64,000 nt of DNA. Origin: Streptomyces sp. CG 926 (GTDB taxonomy: Bacteria; Actinomycetota; Actinomycetes; Streptomycetales; Streptomycetaceae). Within the stretch, counting starts at the first letter, position 1; each line of letters starts with the position of its first letter. Positions 37,959 through 47,014 of the stretch are shown here, one piece after another. The stretch covers positions 868,001 through 932,000 of the forward strand of contig NZ_QGGZ01000001.1 of the NCBI RefSeq assembly GCF_003148825.1. The letters are read 5' to 3'. The notes below the pieces were generated by a model. The model was not told where the DNA came from, made no database searches, and saw only the letters and a program-made list of their open reading frames with translations. A program made the translations under genes and the position numbers.

Positions 37959-39446
37959 ATGACGGTGGAAGCGAACGCGAACGGGGACACGGGTACGGAA
38001 ACGGGCGCGGGTACGGGGGTCCCCGGGCCGGCGGGGCTGCCGTTGCTCGGCTCGCTCCTCGACCTGCGGTCCGACTCCCTCGGGACCTATCTGCGCGCCC
38101 AGCACCAGCACGGCGACCTGGTGCGCATCACGGCCGGTCCGCCCGGGATGCGCGCCGAGTTGTACTGCGTCTTCTCCCCCGAGGGCGCGCAGCAGGTGCT
38201 CGCCTCCGACGCGGCGCGCTTCCGCAAGGACAACCGCTTCTACCAGGAGGTCCGGGAGTCCTTCGGCAACGGGCTGCTGACCAGCCAGGACGAGGACTAC
38301 CTGCGCCAGCGCCGGCTCGTGCAACCGCTGTTCACCCGCCGGCGCGTCGACGGTTACGCCGAGGCGATCGCCGCCGAGACCCGATCCGTCATCGAGGCCT
38401 GGGGAGATGCCCTCGACGGCGTCGTCGACGTCTCCGACGAGATGGCGCACCTCGCCCTGCGCGCCGTCGCGCGCATCCTCTTCGGCACCGATGTCGAGGC
38501 CACCGCCGATGTCGTGGCCGAATGTTTTCCGGTCATCACCGACTACGTGCTGCGCCGCGGCTACTCCCCCGCCACCATCCCGCGCCACTGGCCCACCCCC
38601 GGCAACCGGCGGGCCGCCGCCGCGTTGGACGAGCTGTACGGGGTGTGCGATCGGATCATCGCCGAGCGCCGGCGCGGCCCCACCGGGACCGCGGCCGGGG
38701 CGGGGTCCGAGGCCGGGGCGGGGTCCGGGTCCGAGGCCGGGGCCGGGGCTCCCGGCGAGGACCTGCTGACGCTGCTCGCCGCCGCCAAGAGCTCGGACGA
38801 CGGGGAGTTCGACACCTCCGAGCTGCGCGACCAGGTGTTGATCTTCCTGCTCGCCGGGCACGAGACGACCGCCACCTCCCTCTGTTTCGCCCTGCACCTG
38901 CTGTCCCTGCACCCCGAGCAGCAGGACCGGGCCCGCGCGGAGGTCTCCCGCGTGCTGGGCGACCGTACGCCCGAGGCCGCCGACCTGGAGCGGCTCCCGT
39001 ACCTCACCCAGGTCCTCAAGGAGGCCATGCGGTTGTATCCGGCCGCGCCGGTCATCGGGCGCAAGGCCGTCGCCGCCACCCGGATCGGGGAACACACCGT
39101 CCCCGCCGGTGCGGACGTGATCATCGCGCCCTGGGTGACGCACCGCCATCCCGCGTACTGGCCGGACCCGGACCGCTTCGACCCCGAGCGCTTCACGCCC
39201 GAGGCGGAGGCGGGGCGGCCGCGCTACGCGTGGTTCCCGTTCGGCGGGGGGCCGCGCGCCTGCATCGGGCAGCACTTCTCCATGCTGGAGTCGGTGATCG
39301 CGCTGGCGATGATCCTGCGGGCCTACGAGTTCGAGGCCGTGGACACCGAGGTTCCGGTCGGCGCCGGGATCACCCTGCGGACGACCGGCCCGGCGCGCTG
39401 CCGGATCCGTCGTGCGGACACCCCGGACACCCCGGACACCCCCTAG
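37959..39446 (+). CDS. Cytochrome P450
   Basis: A 495-residue cytochrome P450 monooxygenase. The I-helix is AGHETTATSL, the ExxR motif KEAMRLYPAAP, and the haem-binding loop FPFGGGPRACIGQHF with the axial Cys. The sequence resembles the CYP102/CYP4-like bacterial class rather than the common Streptomyces CYP105/107 class. There is a low-complexity Gly/Ala/Glu insert at about 243-265, encoded by GGGGCGGGGTCCGAGGCC repeats, and a C-terminal Asp-Thr-Pro repeat. No ferredoxin or reductase gene is adjacent. ATG 37959 follows AAGGGG. Substrate unknown. Confidence 0.88.
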   Translation: MTVEANANGDTGTETGAGTGVPGPAGLPLLGSLLDLRSDSLGTYLRAQHQHGDLVRITAGPPGMRAELYCVFSPEGAQQVLASDAARFRKDNRFYQEVRESFGNGLLTSQDEDYLRQRRLVQPLFTRRRVDGYAEAIAAETRSVIEAWGDALDGVVDVSDEMAHLALRAVARILFGTDVEATADVVAECFPVITDYVLRRGYSPATIPRHWPTPGNRRAAAALDELYGVCDRIIAERRRGPTGTAAGAGSEAGAGSGSEAGAGAPGEDLLTLLAAAKSSDDGEFDTSELRDQVLIFLLAGHETTATSLCFALHLLSLHPEQQDRARAEVSRVLGDRTPEAADLERLPYLTQVLKEAMRLYPAAPVIGRKAVAATRIGEHTVPAGADVIIAPWVTHRHPAYWPDPDRFDPERFTPEAEAGRPRYAWFPFGGGPRACIGQHFSMLESVIALAMILRAYEFEAVDTEVPVGAGITLRTTGPARCRIRRADTPDTPDTP

Positions 39447-39510
39447 GGCGCGCCGTGTCACGGATATACGGGATGCGGCCAGGTCAGGGCAGGTAATAGG
39501 GTCGATTCCC

Positions 39511-40020
39511 GTGGAACCACTCACCGAGAAACAGATCCGCTCGTCCTTCGTGAACTGCACCAAGGGCGAGGCGACGCGGCTGCGCCTGCCACTCGACTTC
39601 GCCGAACTGCCCTGGAAGGACCTGGACTTCCTGGGGTGGGTGGACCCGGGAGCGCCGCTGCGGGCCCATCTCGTGCTGCCCCGGGCGGACGGCGCAGGTC
39701 CGCTGGGGATCTCGCTGCGCGTACCGGCCGTCGGCCGCACCAGCGTGGTGAAGTCCAGCCTGTGCCAGATCTGCCTGACGGGGCACGCCTCCTCCGGGGT
39801 CACCCTGCTCGCCGCACCGCTGGCGGGCGCCCGCGGGCGTGAGGGCAACACGGTCGGCACCTACATCTGCGCCGACCTCGCCTGTCCCCTGTACGTACGC
39901 GGCAAGCGCCAGGCGAAGCTGCGCGCCGGGCAGTACGAGGAGTCCTTGACGCTGGACGAGCGGCTCTCCCGCATGTCCGACAACCTGAACGCCTTCGCGG
40001 CCCGCGTCACGGCGGTGTAG
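39511..40020 (+). CDS. FBP-domain zinc-finger protein (FusB-like EF-G-binding family)
   Basis: A 169-residue protein whose C-terminal half has the treble-clef zinc finger of the FBP/FusB family: SLCQICLTGH, then YICADLACPLYVRGK. FusB-type proteins bind elongation factor G and free it from fusidic acid-stalled ribosomes. In actinobacteria their role is not settled, and resistance here is only an inference. The GTG at 39511 gives the usual N-terminus (EPLTEKQIRSSFVNCTKGE); the frame upstream is open but lacks family sequence. Downstream lies a convergent exporter gene, separated by a palindromic terminator. Confidence 0.8.
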   Translation: MEPLTEKQIRSSFVNCTKGEATRLRLPLDFAELPWKDLDFLGWVDPGAPLRAHLVLPRADGAGPLGISLRVPAVGRTSVVKSSLCQICLTGHASSGVTLLAAPLAGARGREGNTVGTYICADLACPLYVRGKRQAKLRAGQYEESLTLDERLSRMSDNLNAFAARVTAV

Positions 40021-40030
40021 CGGGGCGCAC

Positions 40031-40052
40031 CCGGGGCCGGGCCCGGCCCCGG
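40031..40052. terminator. Palindromic terminator between convergent genes
   Basis: A 22-bp perfect GC palindrome (40031-40041 with 40042-40052) between the FBP gene and the DHA2 exporter gene; it could serve both. Confidence 0.55.
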
Positions 40053-40063
40053 GGCCCCGGCCC

Positions 40064-41617
40064 TCAGGTCCGGTCCGCCGTCGGTTGGTGGTTGCCCTGC
40101 AGGCGTGCGAGGTCCGAGGGGCGGACCTGGATGACGAACAGTGCGATCAGCGCGCCGACCAGGGTGAACATGGACGCCACGACGAAGGCGGTGCTGATGC
40201 CCGAGGTGAGGACCTGGTCGCCCCAGGGTTTGGGGAGTTGCCCGGTGCGCTGGAACAAGGCCTTCTGCACCGGGCCGGCGGTGCTGAGGAAGTCCGGTAC
40301 CTGCTGCTTGGCCTCGTTGCGGCTCGCCGTGCCGTAGACGGTCACCAGGATCGACAGGCCCAGCGAGCCGCCCACCTGCTGCATCGTGTTCAGCAGGCCG
40401 GACGCGGCGCCCGATTCCCGGTCGGTGACGTTGGACAGGGCCATCAGCGTCAGCGAGACGAACTGCAGGCCCATGCCGAGGGCGAAGAGCAGCATCGGCC
40501 CCAGGATGCTGCCGAGGTACGTCGAGTCGACGTCGATCTGCGTCAGCCAGGCGAGGCCGGCCGCCGAGGACAGCGCACCGGTGACCATGAAGGGTTTGGG
40601 GCCGAGCTTCGGCAGCAGTTTCGCGGTGATCGCGGCGGCCACGGCGATCACGGCACTGACCGGCAGGAAGGCGAGGCCGGCCTGGATCGGGCTGAAGCCC
40701 AGCACGATCTGCACGAAGAGGGTCAGGAAGAAGAACATGCCGAAGATCGCGCAGGCGAGCATGAGCATGATGCCGTAGGTCCCGGCCCGGTTGCGGTCGG
40801 CGAACATGTGCAGCGGGGTGATCGGTTGCGGCGAGCGCCGTTCGTTGAGGATGAAGAGGGTCAGCAGGACCACGGCGGCGCCGAAGGAGCCGAGGGTGAT
40901 CGGGTCGCGCCAGCCCTCCTGGGACGCCCGGATGAAGCCGTAGACGAGCGAGACCATGCCGAGGGTGGACAGCAGCGCGCCCGCGAAGTCGAAGTGCCCC
41001 GGGTGGCGTGCGGACTCGTGCAGGACCTTGGTGGCCAGCACCGCGATCACGATGGCGATGGGGACGTTGACGAACAGCACCCATCGCCAGTCGAGCCACT
41101 CGACGAGGATGCCGCCCGCGAGGAGGCCGATCGCGCCGCCTGCGGCCGAGACTCCCGCGAACACGCCGAACGCCCGGTTGCGGGCCGGGCCTTCGCGGAA
41201 GGTGGTGGTGATCAGGGCGAGGGCGGTCGGCGAGGCGATGGCGCCGCCGACGCCCTGGAGGGCGCGTGCGGCCATCAGCTGGCCCTCGTTCTGGGCGAGT
41301 CCGCCGAGGAGCGAGGCGAGCCCGAAGAGCAGGACGCCGAAGATGAAGACGCGTTTGCGGCCGAGGATGTCGCCGGTGCGGCCGCCGAGGAGCAGCAGTC
41401 CGCCGAAGGCGAGGGTGTAGGCGTTGACGACCCAGGAAAGGCTCTCGGTCGAGAAGTTGAGAGCGGTCTGGATGTGCGGCAGCGCGATGTTCACGATCGT
41501 GATGTCGAGAACCACCATGAGTTGGCAGGAGGCGATGACGAACAGGGCGAGTCCGCTGCCGTTTCCCCGGACCTTGCCTTCGGTCCCGCTGTTGCTCGGC
41601 GATGCGTTCGGATCCAC
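40064..41617 (-). CDS. MFS drug exporter, DHA2 (EmrB/QacA) family
   Basis: A 517-residue major facilitator with 14 predicted membrane helices, the DHA2 number. Motif C-like VVLDITIVNIALPHIQ is in helix 1, motif A GRTGDILGRKRVF between helices 2 and 3, and GVGGAIASPTALALI follows. Likely a proton-driven exporter of toxic organic compounds. The start is GTG at 41617 with a poorly spaced ribosome site. It is divergent from the S9 peptidase, and the 83-bp gap holds one copy of the cluster-wide 14-bp motif. It may therefore belong to the regulon or merely share the spacer. Confidence 0.87.
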   Translation of the reverse strand: MDPNASPSNSGTEGKVRGNGSGLALFVIASCQLMVVLDITIVNIALPHIQTALNFSTESLSWVVNAYTLAFGGLLLLGGRTGDILGRKRVFIFGVLLFGLASLLGGLAQNEGQLMAARALQGVGGAIASPTALALITTTFREGPARNRAFGVFAGVSAAGGAIGLLAGGILVEWLDWRWVLFVNVPIAIVIAVLATKVLHESARHPGHFDFAGALLSTLGMVSLVYGFIRASQEGWRDPITLGSFGAAVVLLTLFILNERRSPQPITPLHMFADRNRAGTYGIMLMLACAIFGMFFFLTLFVQIVLGFSPIQAGLAFLPVSAVIAVAAAITAKLLPKLGPKPFMVTGALSSAAGLAWLTQIDVDSTYLGSILGPMLLFALGMGLQFVSLTLMALSNVTDRESGAASGLLNTMQQVGGSLGLSILVTVYGTASRNEAKQQVPDFLSTAGPVQKALFQRTGQLPKPWGDQVLTSGISTAFVVASMFTLVGALIALFVIQVRPSDLARLQGNHQPTADRT

Positions 41618-41672
41618 CTTTTCGACGCTAAGCCCGCGCCTGCGGGGTCACCACTCGAACAGCCTAGTAATG

Positions 41673-41691
41673 GTGACATTTCACATGTCAC
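41673..41691. promoter_or_regulatory. Regulon motif copy A, between exporter and S9 peptidase
   Basis: The 14-mer ATGTGAAATGTCAC (minus strand, 41673-41686) lies in a perfect inverted repeat GTGACAT-N5-ATGTCAC (41673-41691). This is the most symmetrical of six copies of RYGTGAMATNNYAC in the 41.6-62.7 kb region. It is 15-28 bp upstream of the peptidase ATG and 56-69 bp upstream of the exporter GTG. Confidence 0.65.
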
Positions 41692-41700
41692 ACTACGATC

Positions 41701-43758
41701 ATGGATGACTTCCTCAGGCTCTCCGCGAGCACGGCCCGCTTCACCCACGGCGCCCCGCGCGCCTTCTCCTTCGGGGACGACGGCCGACTGCTCTGGTTCC
41801 TCCGGTCGACGGGCTCCACCGACGCCTTCGACTCGCTGTGGGTACTGGACACCACCACCGGCGCCGAGACCCGGCTCGCCGACCCTCGCGAACTGTGTCC
41901 CGAGCCCGGCCCCCTCCCCGAGGCCGAGCGCCGGCTGCGCGAGCGGACCCGGCTCGTCGCCGCCGGGATCGGCTCGTACGCCCTCTCCGGCGACGGCCGC
42001 CGCGCCGCCTTCGCGCTGTACGGGCGGCTCTTCGAGGTCGCCGCGGGCGGCGCCGGCACCCCCAAGGAGATCCCGGCCGCCGGACCCGCGCTGGACCCGC
42101 GGCCCAACGCCGACGGCTCGCGGACCGCGTACGTCGCCGACGACATCCTGTACGTCGCCCCGGGCGGCCGGATCAGCCCCGCCGACGGGGCCCGCTGGGG
42201 CCTGGCCGAATTCGCCGCCGCCGAGGAGCTGGGCCGCCCCCGGGGCCACTGGTGGTCCCCCGACGGCGTCACCCTGCTGGCCGCCCGGGTCGACGAATCC
42301 GCCCTCCAGCGACGCTGGTTCGCCGACCCGGCCCACCCGGAGCGGCCCGCCGAGGACTTCGCCTACCCCGAGGCGGGCGGGCCCAACGCCGATGTCCAGC
42401 TGTGGGTGCTCGGCGAGGGCGGGACCCGGATACGGCTCGACTGGGACGCCGACACCTACCCGTACGTCTCCGACGCGGGCTGGGAGTCGCAGACCGAGAT
42501 CCTGCTGACCGTCCAGGACCGGCTCCAGCAGAACGTGCTGCTGCTCAGCGCCGACCCGGCCACCGGCCGCACCGAGGAGCTGTCCCGCACCACGCACCCG
42601 CAGTGGGTGGACCCGCTGGTCCCCGGCACCCCGGCCCGCCTCGCCGACGGGCGGATGCTGACCTGCGCCGACACCCCGGGCGGCGCCGCCCGCGCCCTCG
42701 CGGTGGACGGCGCACCGCTCACCGGGGACGAGATCCAGGTCCGCGGCGTGGCCGGGATCCACGAGGGCCGGCTGCTGATCGAGGCGGGCCTGCGCGACCC
42801 GTCCGAGCAGCAGGTGCTGCTGCTGGACCCGGACACCGGGGAGCTGACCCCGCTGGCCGACGGCCCCGGCGTGCACACCGTGTCCGCGTCGGCCGGCACC
42901 CTGCTGCTGACCACCGCCGACGCCGACGGGGTACGGCGCACCGTACGCACCCCCGACGGGCGGGAGTTCACCCCCGCCGACCTGTCCGAGCCGCTGCCCT
43001 ACCGGGTGGACGCGGTCCTGGAACGGGTCACCGACCGCGGCATCCCCACCGCCCTCGTGCTGCCCCGCGACCACGTCCCCGGCCGGCGGCTGCCCGTCCT
43101 GGTCGACGGCTACGGCGGCCCCGGCATGCAGGACATCACCGCCGACCAGCGCCGCCGCCAGCACCGCCAGTGGTGGGCCGACCAGGGCTTCGCGGTGGTC
43201 ACCATCGACAACCGCGGGACCCCCTACGTCTCCCCCGCCTACACGCACGCCATGTACCGCGGCTTCTCCGAGGTCACCCTCGACGACCAGGTCGCGGCGC
43301 TGCACGCGCTCGCCGCCCGCCACACCGACCTCGACCTCGACCGGGTCGGGGTGCGCGGCTGGTCGTACGGCGGCTACCTCTCGGCCATGGCCGTGCTGCG
43401 CCGCCCGGACGTCTTCCACGCGGCGGCCGCCGGGGCCGCGCCGACCGACTTCCGGCACTACGACACGGCGTACACCGAGCGGTACCTGGGCCTCCCCCAG
43501 GAGCACCCCGAGGTGTACGAGCGGGACTCCCTCATCCCCGACGCCCCGAAGCTGTCCCGGCCCCTGCTGCTGATCACGGGCCTGGCCGACGACAACGTCC
43601 ACCCGTCCCACACGCTGCGCCTCTCGCAGGCGCTGACGGACGCGGGCCGCCCGCACCAGCTCCTGGCCCTCCCCGGAGTCACCCACATGACCCCGGGCGG
43701 CACCCGGGAGAAGCTGATGGCACTGGAGCTGGAGTTCTTCCGCCGGGAACTGGCCTGA
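41701..43758 (+). CDS. S9 prolyl peptidase (dipeptidyl-peptidase IV / prolyl oligopeptidase family)
   Basis: A 685-residue serine peptidase. The N-terminal two-thirds is a beta-propeller like the DPP IV N-domain. The C-terminal alpha/beta-hydrolase domain carries the triad S555 (GWSYGGY), D630 (GLADDNVHP) and H662 (GVTHMTPGG). S9 enzymes cut after proline in peptides, suitable for collagen fragments. No signal peptide is seen, so it acts in the cytoplasm on imported peptides. ATG 41701 lies right behind a -10-like TACGAT, so the real start may be a little later or the message leaderless. The upstream palindrome links it to the GntR-controlled unit. Confidence 0.87.
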   Translation: MDDFLRLSASTARFTHGAPRAFSFGDDGRLLWFLRSTGSTDAFDSLWVLDTTTGAETRLADPRELCPEPGPLPEAERRLRERTRLVAAGIGSYALSGDGRRAAFALYGRLFEVAAGGAGTPKEIPAAGPALDPRPNADGSRTAYVADDILYVAPGGRISPADGARWGLAEFAAAEELGRPRGHWWSPDGVTLLAARVDESALQRRWFADPAHPERPAEDFAYPEAGGPNADVQLWVLGEGGTRIRLDWDADTYPYVSDAGWESQTEILLTVQDRLQQNVLLLSADPATGRTEELSRTTHPQWVDPLVPGTPARLADGRMLTCADTPGGAARALAVDGAPLTGDEIQVRGVAGIHEGRLLIEAGLRDPSEQQVLLLDPDTGELTPLADGPGVHTVSASAGTLLLTTADADGVRRTVRTPDGREFTPADLSEPLPYRVDAVLERVTDRGIPTALVLPRDHVPGRRLPVLVDGYGGPGMQDITADQRRRQHRQWWADQGFAVVTIDNRGTPYVSPAYTHAMYRGFSEVTLDDQVAALHALAARHTDLDLDRVGVRGWSYGGYLSAMAVLRRPDVFHAAAAGAAPTDFRHYDTAYTERYLGLPQEHPEVYERDSLIPDAPKLSRPLLLITGLADDNVHPSHTLRLSQALTDAGRPHQLLALPGVTHMTPGGTREKLMALELEFFRRELA

Positions 43759-43767
43759 GCGCCGCCC

Positions 43768-43800
43768 TGACCGCCCGGCCGGCCACCGGCGGGGCGGTCA
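43768..43800 (+). terminator. Terminator after the S9 peptidase
   Basis: Nine-bp perfect stem (43768-43776 with 43792-43800), enclosing further CCGG pairs, begins 10 bp after the stop. Its distal arm overlaps the stop of a small gene on the other strand. Confidence 0.6.
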
Positions 43801-43953
43801 GGGCCGCGGGGCGAGGACCATACGCGTCAGGGCGATGACCACCAGGGCCGCCACGGCGTGCACCACCGGCAGGAGGACCGTCGCTGCGACCGTCGACGCG
43901 CGCAGCGGACTCCGATCGGCGCGCGCGGACTGCGGATCGGCGTTCATGGTCAT
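43798..43953 (-). CDS. Small predicted membrane protein (51 residues)
   Basis: A short frame between the peptidase and the oligopeptide ATPase genes. An N-terminal polar part (MTMNADPQSARADRSPLRAS) is followed by one hydrophobic helix of about 25 residues (VAATVLLPVVHAVAALVVIALTRMVL). TATGGT seven bases before the ATG at 43953 could be the -10 box of a leaderless gene; an ATG two codons later is an alternative start. No family is recognised, and expression is uncertain. Confidence 0.4.
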   Translation of the reverse strand: MTMNADPQSARADRSPLRASTVAATVLLPVVHAVAALVVIALTRMVLAPRP

Positions 43954-44040
43954 GACCATAGCCGGCGAGGTCGACACGGTACGACGGTTCCCCGGGGACG
44001 CCTTTGTCCCCGGGGCACCGTCGCTTCCCTTGGATCCCCG

Positions 44041-45021
44041 TCAGTCACCAGGGAAGTGGCAGGCCACCTCGCGGGCGGCGGCTTCGCGCAGGACGGGGCG
44101 CTCCGTGCGGCAGAGCTGCTGTGCCTTGGGGCAGCGCGGATGGAAGGTGCAGCCCGGGGGTGGAGCGGCCGGGCTCGGCGGGTCGCCGAGCAGCACGATC
44201 CGCTCCCGCCGCCGTTCCGCCGCCGGGTCGGGCAGCGGTACGGCGGACAGCAGCGCCCGGGTGTACGGGTGCTGCGGGTTCTCGTAGAGGGACTTCTTGT
44301 CCCCGATCTCGACGATCCTGCCGAGGTACATGACGGCGACCCGGTCGCTGACCCGCTTGACCACCGACAGGTCGTGGGCGATGAACACGTAGGCGAGGCC
44401 GAGTTCGGCCCGTAGCCGTTCCATCAGGTTGACGATCTGCGCCTGCACGGAGACGTCCAGCGCGGAGACCGGCTCGTCGGCGACGATCAGGCGGGGGCTG
44501 GTGGACAGCGAGCGCGCGATGCCGATGCGCTGGGCCTGACCGCCGGAAAACTCGTGCGGGTAGCGGTCGATGTGTTCCGGGATCAGTCCGACGAGCTCCA
44601 TCAGCTCGGCGGCCCGGCGGCGCGCGTCCCCCGCGCTCCAACCCTGCACCAGCAGCGGGTCGGAGATGATCCGGGCCACGGTCTGGCGCGGGTTGAGGGA
44701 GGAGTGTGGGTCCTGGAAGACCATCTGGATGTGCTTGCGCAGCGGACGCATCGCGGACGGCGAGAGGCGGCTGATGTCCTTGCCCTCGAAGGCGACCCGG
44801 CCCGCGGTGGGCTCCAGCAGCCGTACCAGCATCCGGCCGGTGGTGGACTTCCCGCAGCCCGACTCCCCGACCAGGCCCAGGGTCTGCCCGGCGCCCAGGT
44901 CGAAGGAGACCCCGTCGACGGCGCGCACGGGCGCCCCCCGGCGCCCGGTCACGGATCGCCGGCCGGGGAAGGTCATGGTGAGGTCCTGTACGGACAGCAG
45001 CGGCGGGGCGGTCTCGGTCAT
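44041..45021 (-). CDS. oppF: Oligopeptide ABC transporter ATP-binding protein (OppF type)
   Basis: A 326-residue ABC ATPase of the peptide/nickel family. Walker [11 protein letters not shown]-loop [13 protein letters not shown], signature [14 protein letters not shown] and Walker [13 protein letters not shown] are intact, and the C-terminal OppD/F domain with three Cys ([15 protein letters not shown]) is present. It starts at ATG 45021, overlapping the oppD stop by four bases. It is last in an operon transcribed oppA-C-B-D-F and would energise import of collagen-derived peptides according to the gene context. Confidence 0.9.
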   Translation of the reverse strand: MTETAPPLLSVQDLTMTFPGRRSVTGRRGAPVRAVDGVSFDLGAGQTLGLVGESGCGKSTTGRMLVRLLEPTAGRVAFEGKDISRLSPSAMRPLRKHIQMVFQDPHSSLNPRQTVARIISDPLLVQGWSAGDARRRAAELMELVGLIPEHIDRYPHEFSGGQAQRIGIARSLSTSPRLIVADEPVSALDVSVQAQIVNLMERLRAELGLAYVFIAHDLSVVKRVSDRVAVMYLGRIVEIGDKKSLYENPQHPYTRALLSAVPLPDPAAERRRERIVLLGDPPSPAAPPPGCTFHPRCPKAQQLCRTERPVLREAAAREVACHFPGD

Positions 45022-46028
45022 CGGGCGGCCTCCTGGGCGGTGCGGTCCCCGGCGAAGTGGCAGGCCACGGTCCGTGCGGGGCCGTCCCCGTACGCCGCCG
45101 GCTCCGGCCGTACATCGACGCAGCGCGCGGCGGCCCGCGGACAGCGCGGGGCGAAGGCACAGCCGGGGGCGGGCGCGAGCAGGGAGGGCGGCGAGCCGGG
45201 GATGAAGGGCAGGGGGACGTCGTCGGCGGTGTCGAGGCGGGGCAGCGAGTCGAGCAGTCCCCGGGTGTACGGGTGGGCCGGGTCGGCGAACAGGTCGTCG
45301 GCCGGAGCCTGTTCGGCGGCGCGCCCGCCGTACATGACGAGCACCTCGTGGGCGACCCGGGCGACGACGCCCAGGTCGTGGGTGATCATCACGACGCCGA
45401 GGCCGCGCTCCTGCTGGAGCCGGGCGATCAGTTCCAGGATCTGCGCCTGCACGGTGACGTCCAGGGCGGTGGTCGGCTCGTCGGCGATCAGCAGGTCGGG
45501 TTCGCAGGCCAGGGCCATGGCGATCATGGCGCGCTGGCGCATGCCGCCGGAGAACTGGTGCGGGTACTCCCCGGCGCGGCGGGCCGGTTCCGGGATGCCC
45601 ACCTCGCCGAGCATGTCGACGGCGCGTTTGCGGGCTGCGGCCCGGCCGGCCTTGAAGTGCACCCGGAAGTGCTCGGCGATCTGCTCGCCGACCGTGTAGT
45701 AGGGGTGCAGGCTGGAGAGCGGGTCCTGGAAGATCATGGCCATCCGGCGGCCGCGGACCTTGGACAGTTCCCGTTCCGGGAGTCCGGTCAGCTCCCGTCC
45801 GGCGAGGGCGACGGAGCCGCTGACCTCGACCGGGCCGCGGTGCAGGCCCATGACGGCGAGCGAGGTGACGGACTTGCCCGAGCCGGACTCGCCGACGATG
45901 CCGAGGGTGCGGCCGGCCTCGACGGTGAAGCCGATCGAGTCGACGGCCCGTACGGTCCCGCGCTCGGTGGTGAAGGTGACGCGCAGATCGCGTACGTCGA
46001 GGAGCGGAGCGGCGGTGTCGGCTGCCAT
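45018..46028 (-). CDS. oppD: Oligopeptide ABC transporter ATP-binding protein (OppD type)
   Basis: A 336-residue ABC ATPase partner of OppF. Walker A is [10 protein letters not shown]-loop [16 protein letters not shown], signature [15 protein letters not shown], Walker [13 protein letters not shown], and the switch His is in ITHDLGVV. The C-terminal Cys-rich region ([15 protein letters not shown]) matches the OppD/DppD domain. Its ATG at 46028 overlaps the oppB stop by one base (TGATG), and its own stop overlaps the oppF start by four, so translation is coupled along the operon. Confidence 0.9.
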   Translation of the reverse strand: MAADTAAPLLDVRDLRVTFTTERGTVRAVDSIGFTVEAGRTLGIVGESGSGKSVTSLAVMGLHRGPVEVSGSVALAGRELTGLPERELSKVRGRRMAMIFQDPLSSLHPYYTVGEQIAEHFRVHFKAGRAAARKRAVDMLGEVGIPEPARRAGEYPHQFSGGMRQRAMIAMALACEPDLLIADEPTTALDVTVQAQILELIARLQQERGLGVVMITHDLGVVARVAHEVLVMYGGRAAEQAPADDLFADPAHPYTRGLLDSLPRLDTADDVPLPFIPGSPPSLLAPAPGCAFAPRCPRAAARCVDVRPEPAAYGDGPARTVACHFAGDRTAQEAAR

Positions 46029-47014
46029 CAGTACCTCACTCTCGGGTCGATGACGGCGTACAGGAGGTCGACGAGGAGGTTGGCGACGACGATGAAGAAG
46101 GCGGCGAGCAGGGTGACGCCGAGGACCACGGGCTGGTCGGAGTTGACCAGGGCGCCGTAGAACAGCCGCCCGATACCGGGGAGTCCGAAGATGGACTCGG
46201 TGATGACGGCTCCGGCGAGCAGTCCGCCGAGGTCCATGCCGAAGATGGTGAGGATCGGGGTCATCCCGGAACGCAGCCCGTGTTTGACGACGACCGTGCG
46301 CTCGGGCATGCCCTTGGCGCGGGCGGTACGGATGTACGGCTCGGCCATCGCCTCGATCATCGACCCGCGGCTCTGGCGCGCGTACATGGCGGCGTAGAGC
46401 AGGGCGAGGGCGATCCAGGGCAGGGTCAGGTTGGTGGCCCAGGCGAGCGGGTTGTCACCGAAGGCCTGGTAGGTGGGGTAGGGCAGGAGGCCGGCGACGC
46501 GGATGACGCCGTAGATGAGCATCACGGAGGTGAAGTAGACGGGCAGGGAGGCGGCGGCGACGGCGCCGACCATCAGGGCCTTGTCGGTGGCGGTGTCCTT
46601 GCGCAGGGCGGCGGTGACCCCGGCTCCGAGGCCGAGGAGCAGCCACAGCACGGCGGCGCCGACGGCGAGGGAGGCGGAGACCGGGAGCCGGTCCATCAGC
46701 AGGTCCCACACGGGCAGCGAGTTCTCGTAGCTGTAGCCCAGGCACGGGAAGTCGCAGTCGACGGCGTACTGGCCGGTGCCCAGGGTGCGGCCGGTGAAGA
46801 TGCCGGTGAGGAAGTCGGTGAACTGCCGCCACAGGGGCTGGTCGAGGCCGAGGTACGCGCGTACGTCGGCCAGGCGTTCGGCGCTGCAGGTCTTGCCGCA
46901 GGCGGCCGCGGCCGGGTCGGAGGGCAGCACGTAGAAGATGAGGAAGGTGACGGCGGCGATGGCGAGGAGCACGCCGACGAGGGCGAGCAGCCGGCGGGCG
47001 AAGTAGAGGATCAA
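46028..47014 (-). CDS. oppB: Oligopeptide ABC transporter permease (OppB type)
   Basis: A 328-residue DppB/OppB permease with six membrane helices. It begins like the family (ILYFARRLLALVGVLLAIAAVTFLIFYVLPSDPA) and has the EAA loop AYIRTARAKGMPERTVV-like stretch and GLLAGAVITESIFGLPGIGRL. The extracytoplasmic loop after helix 1 is longer than usual, with several Cys (AACGKTC and VDCDFPC). The start codon is TTG at 47014, overlapping the oppC stop by four bases (TTGA); a TTG start with full coupling is uncommon but gives the correct family N-terminus. Confidence 0.88.
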   Translation of the reverse strand: MILYFARRLLALVGVLLAIAAVTFLIFYVLPSDPAAAACGKTCSAERLADVRAYLGLDQPLWRQFTDFLTGIFTGRTLGTGQYAVDCDFPCLGYSYENSLPVWDLLMDRLPVSASLAVGAAVLWLLLGLGAGVTAALRKDTATDKALMVGAVAAASLPVYFTSVMLIYGVIRVAGLLPYPTYQAFGDNPLAWATNLTLPWIALALLYAAMYARQSRGSMIEAMAEPYIRTARAKGMPERTVVVKHGLRSGMTPILTIFGMDLGGLLAGAVITESIFGLPGIGRLFYGALVNSDQPVVLGVTLLAAFFIVVANLLVDLLYAVIDPRVRY

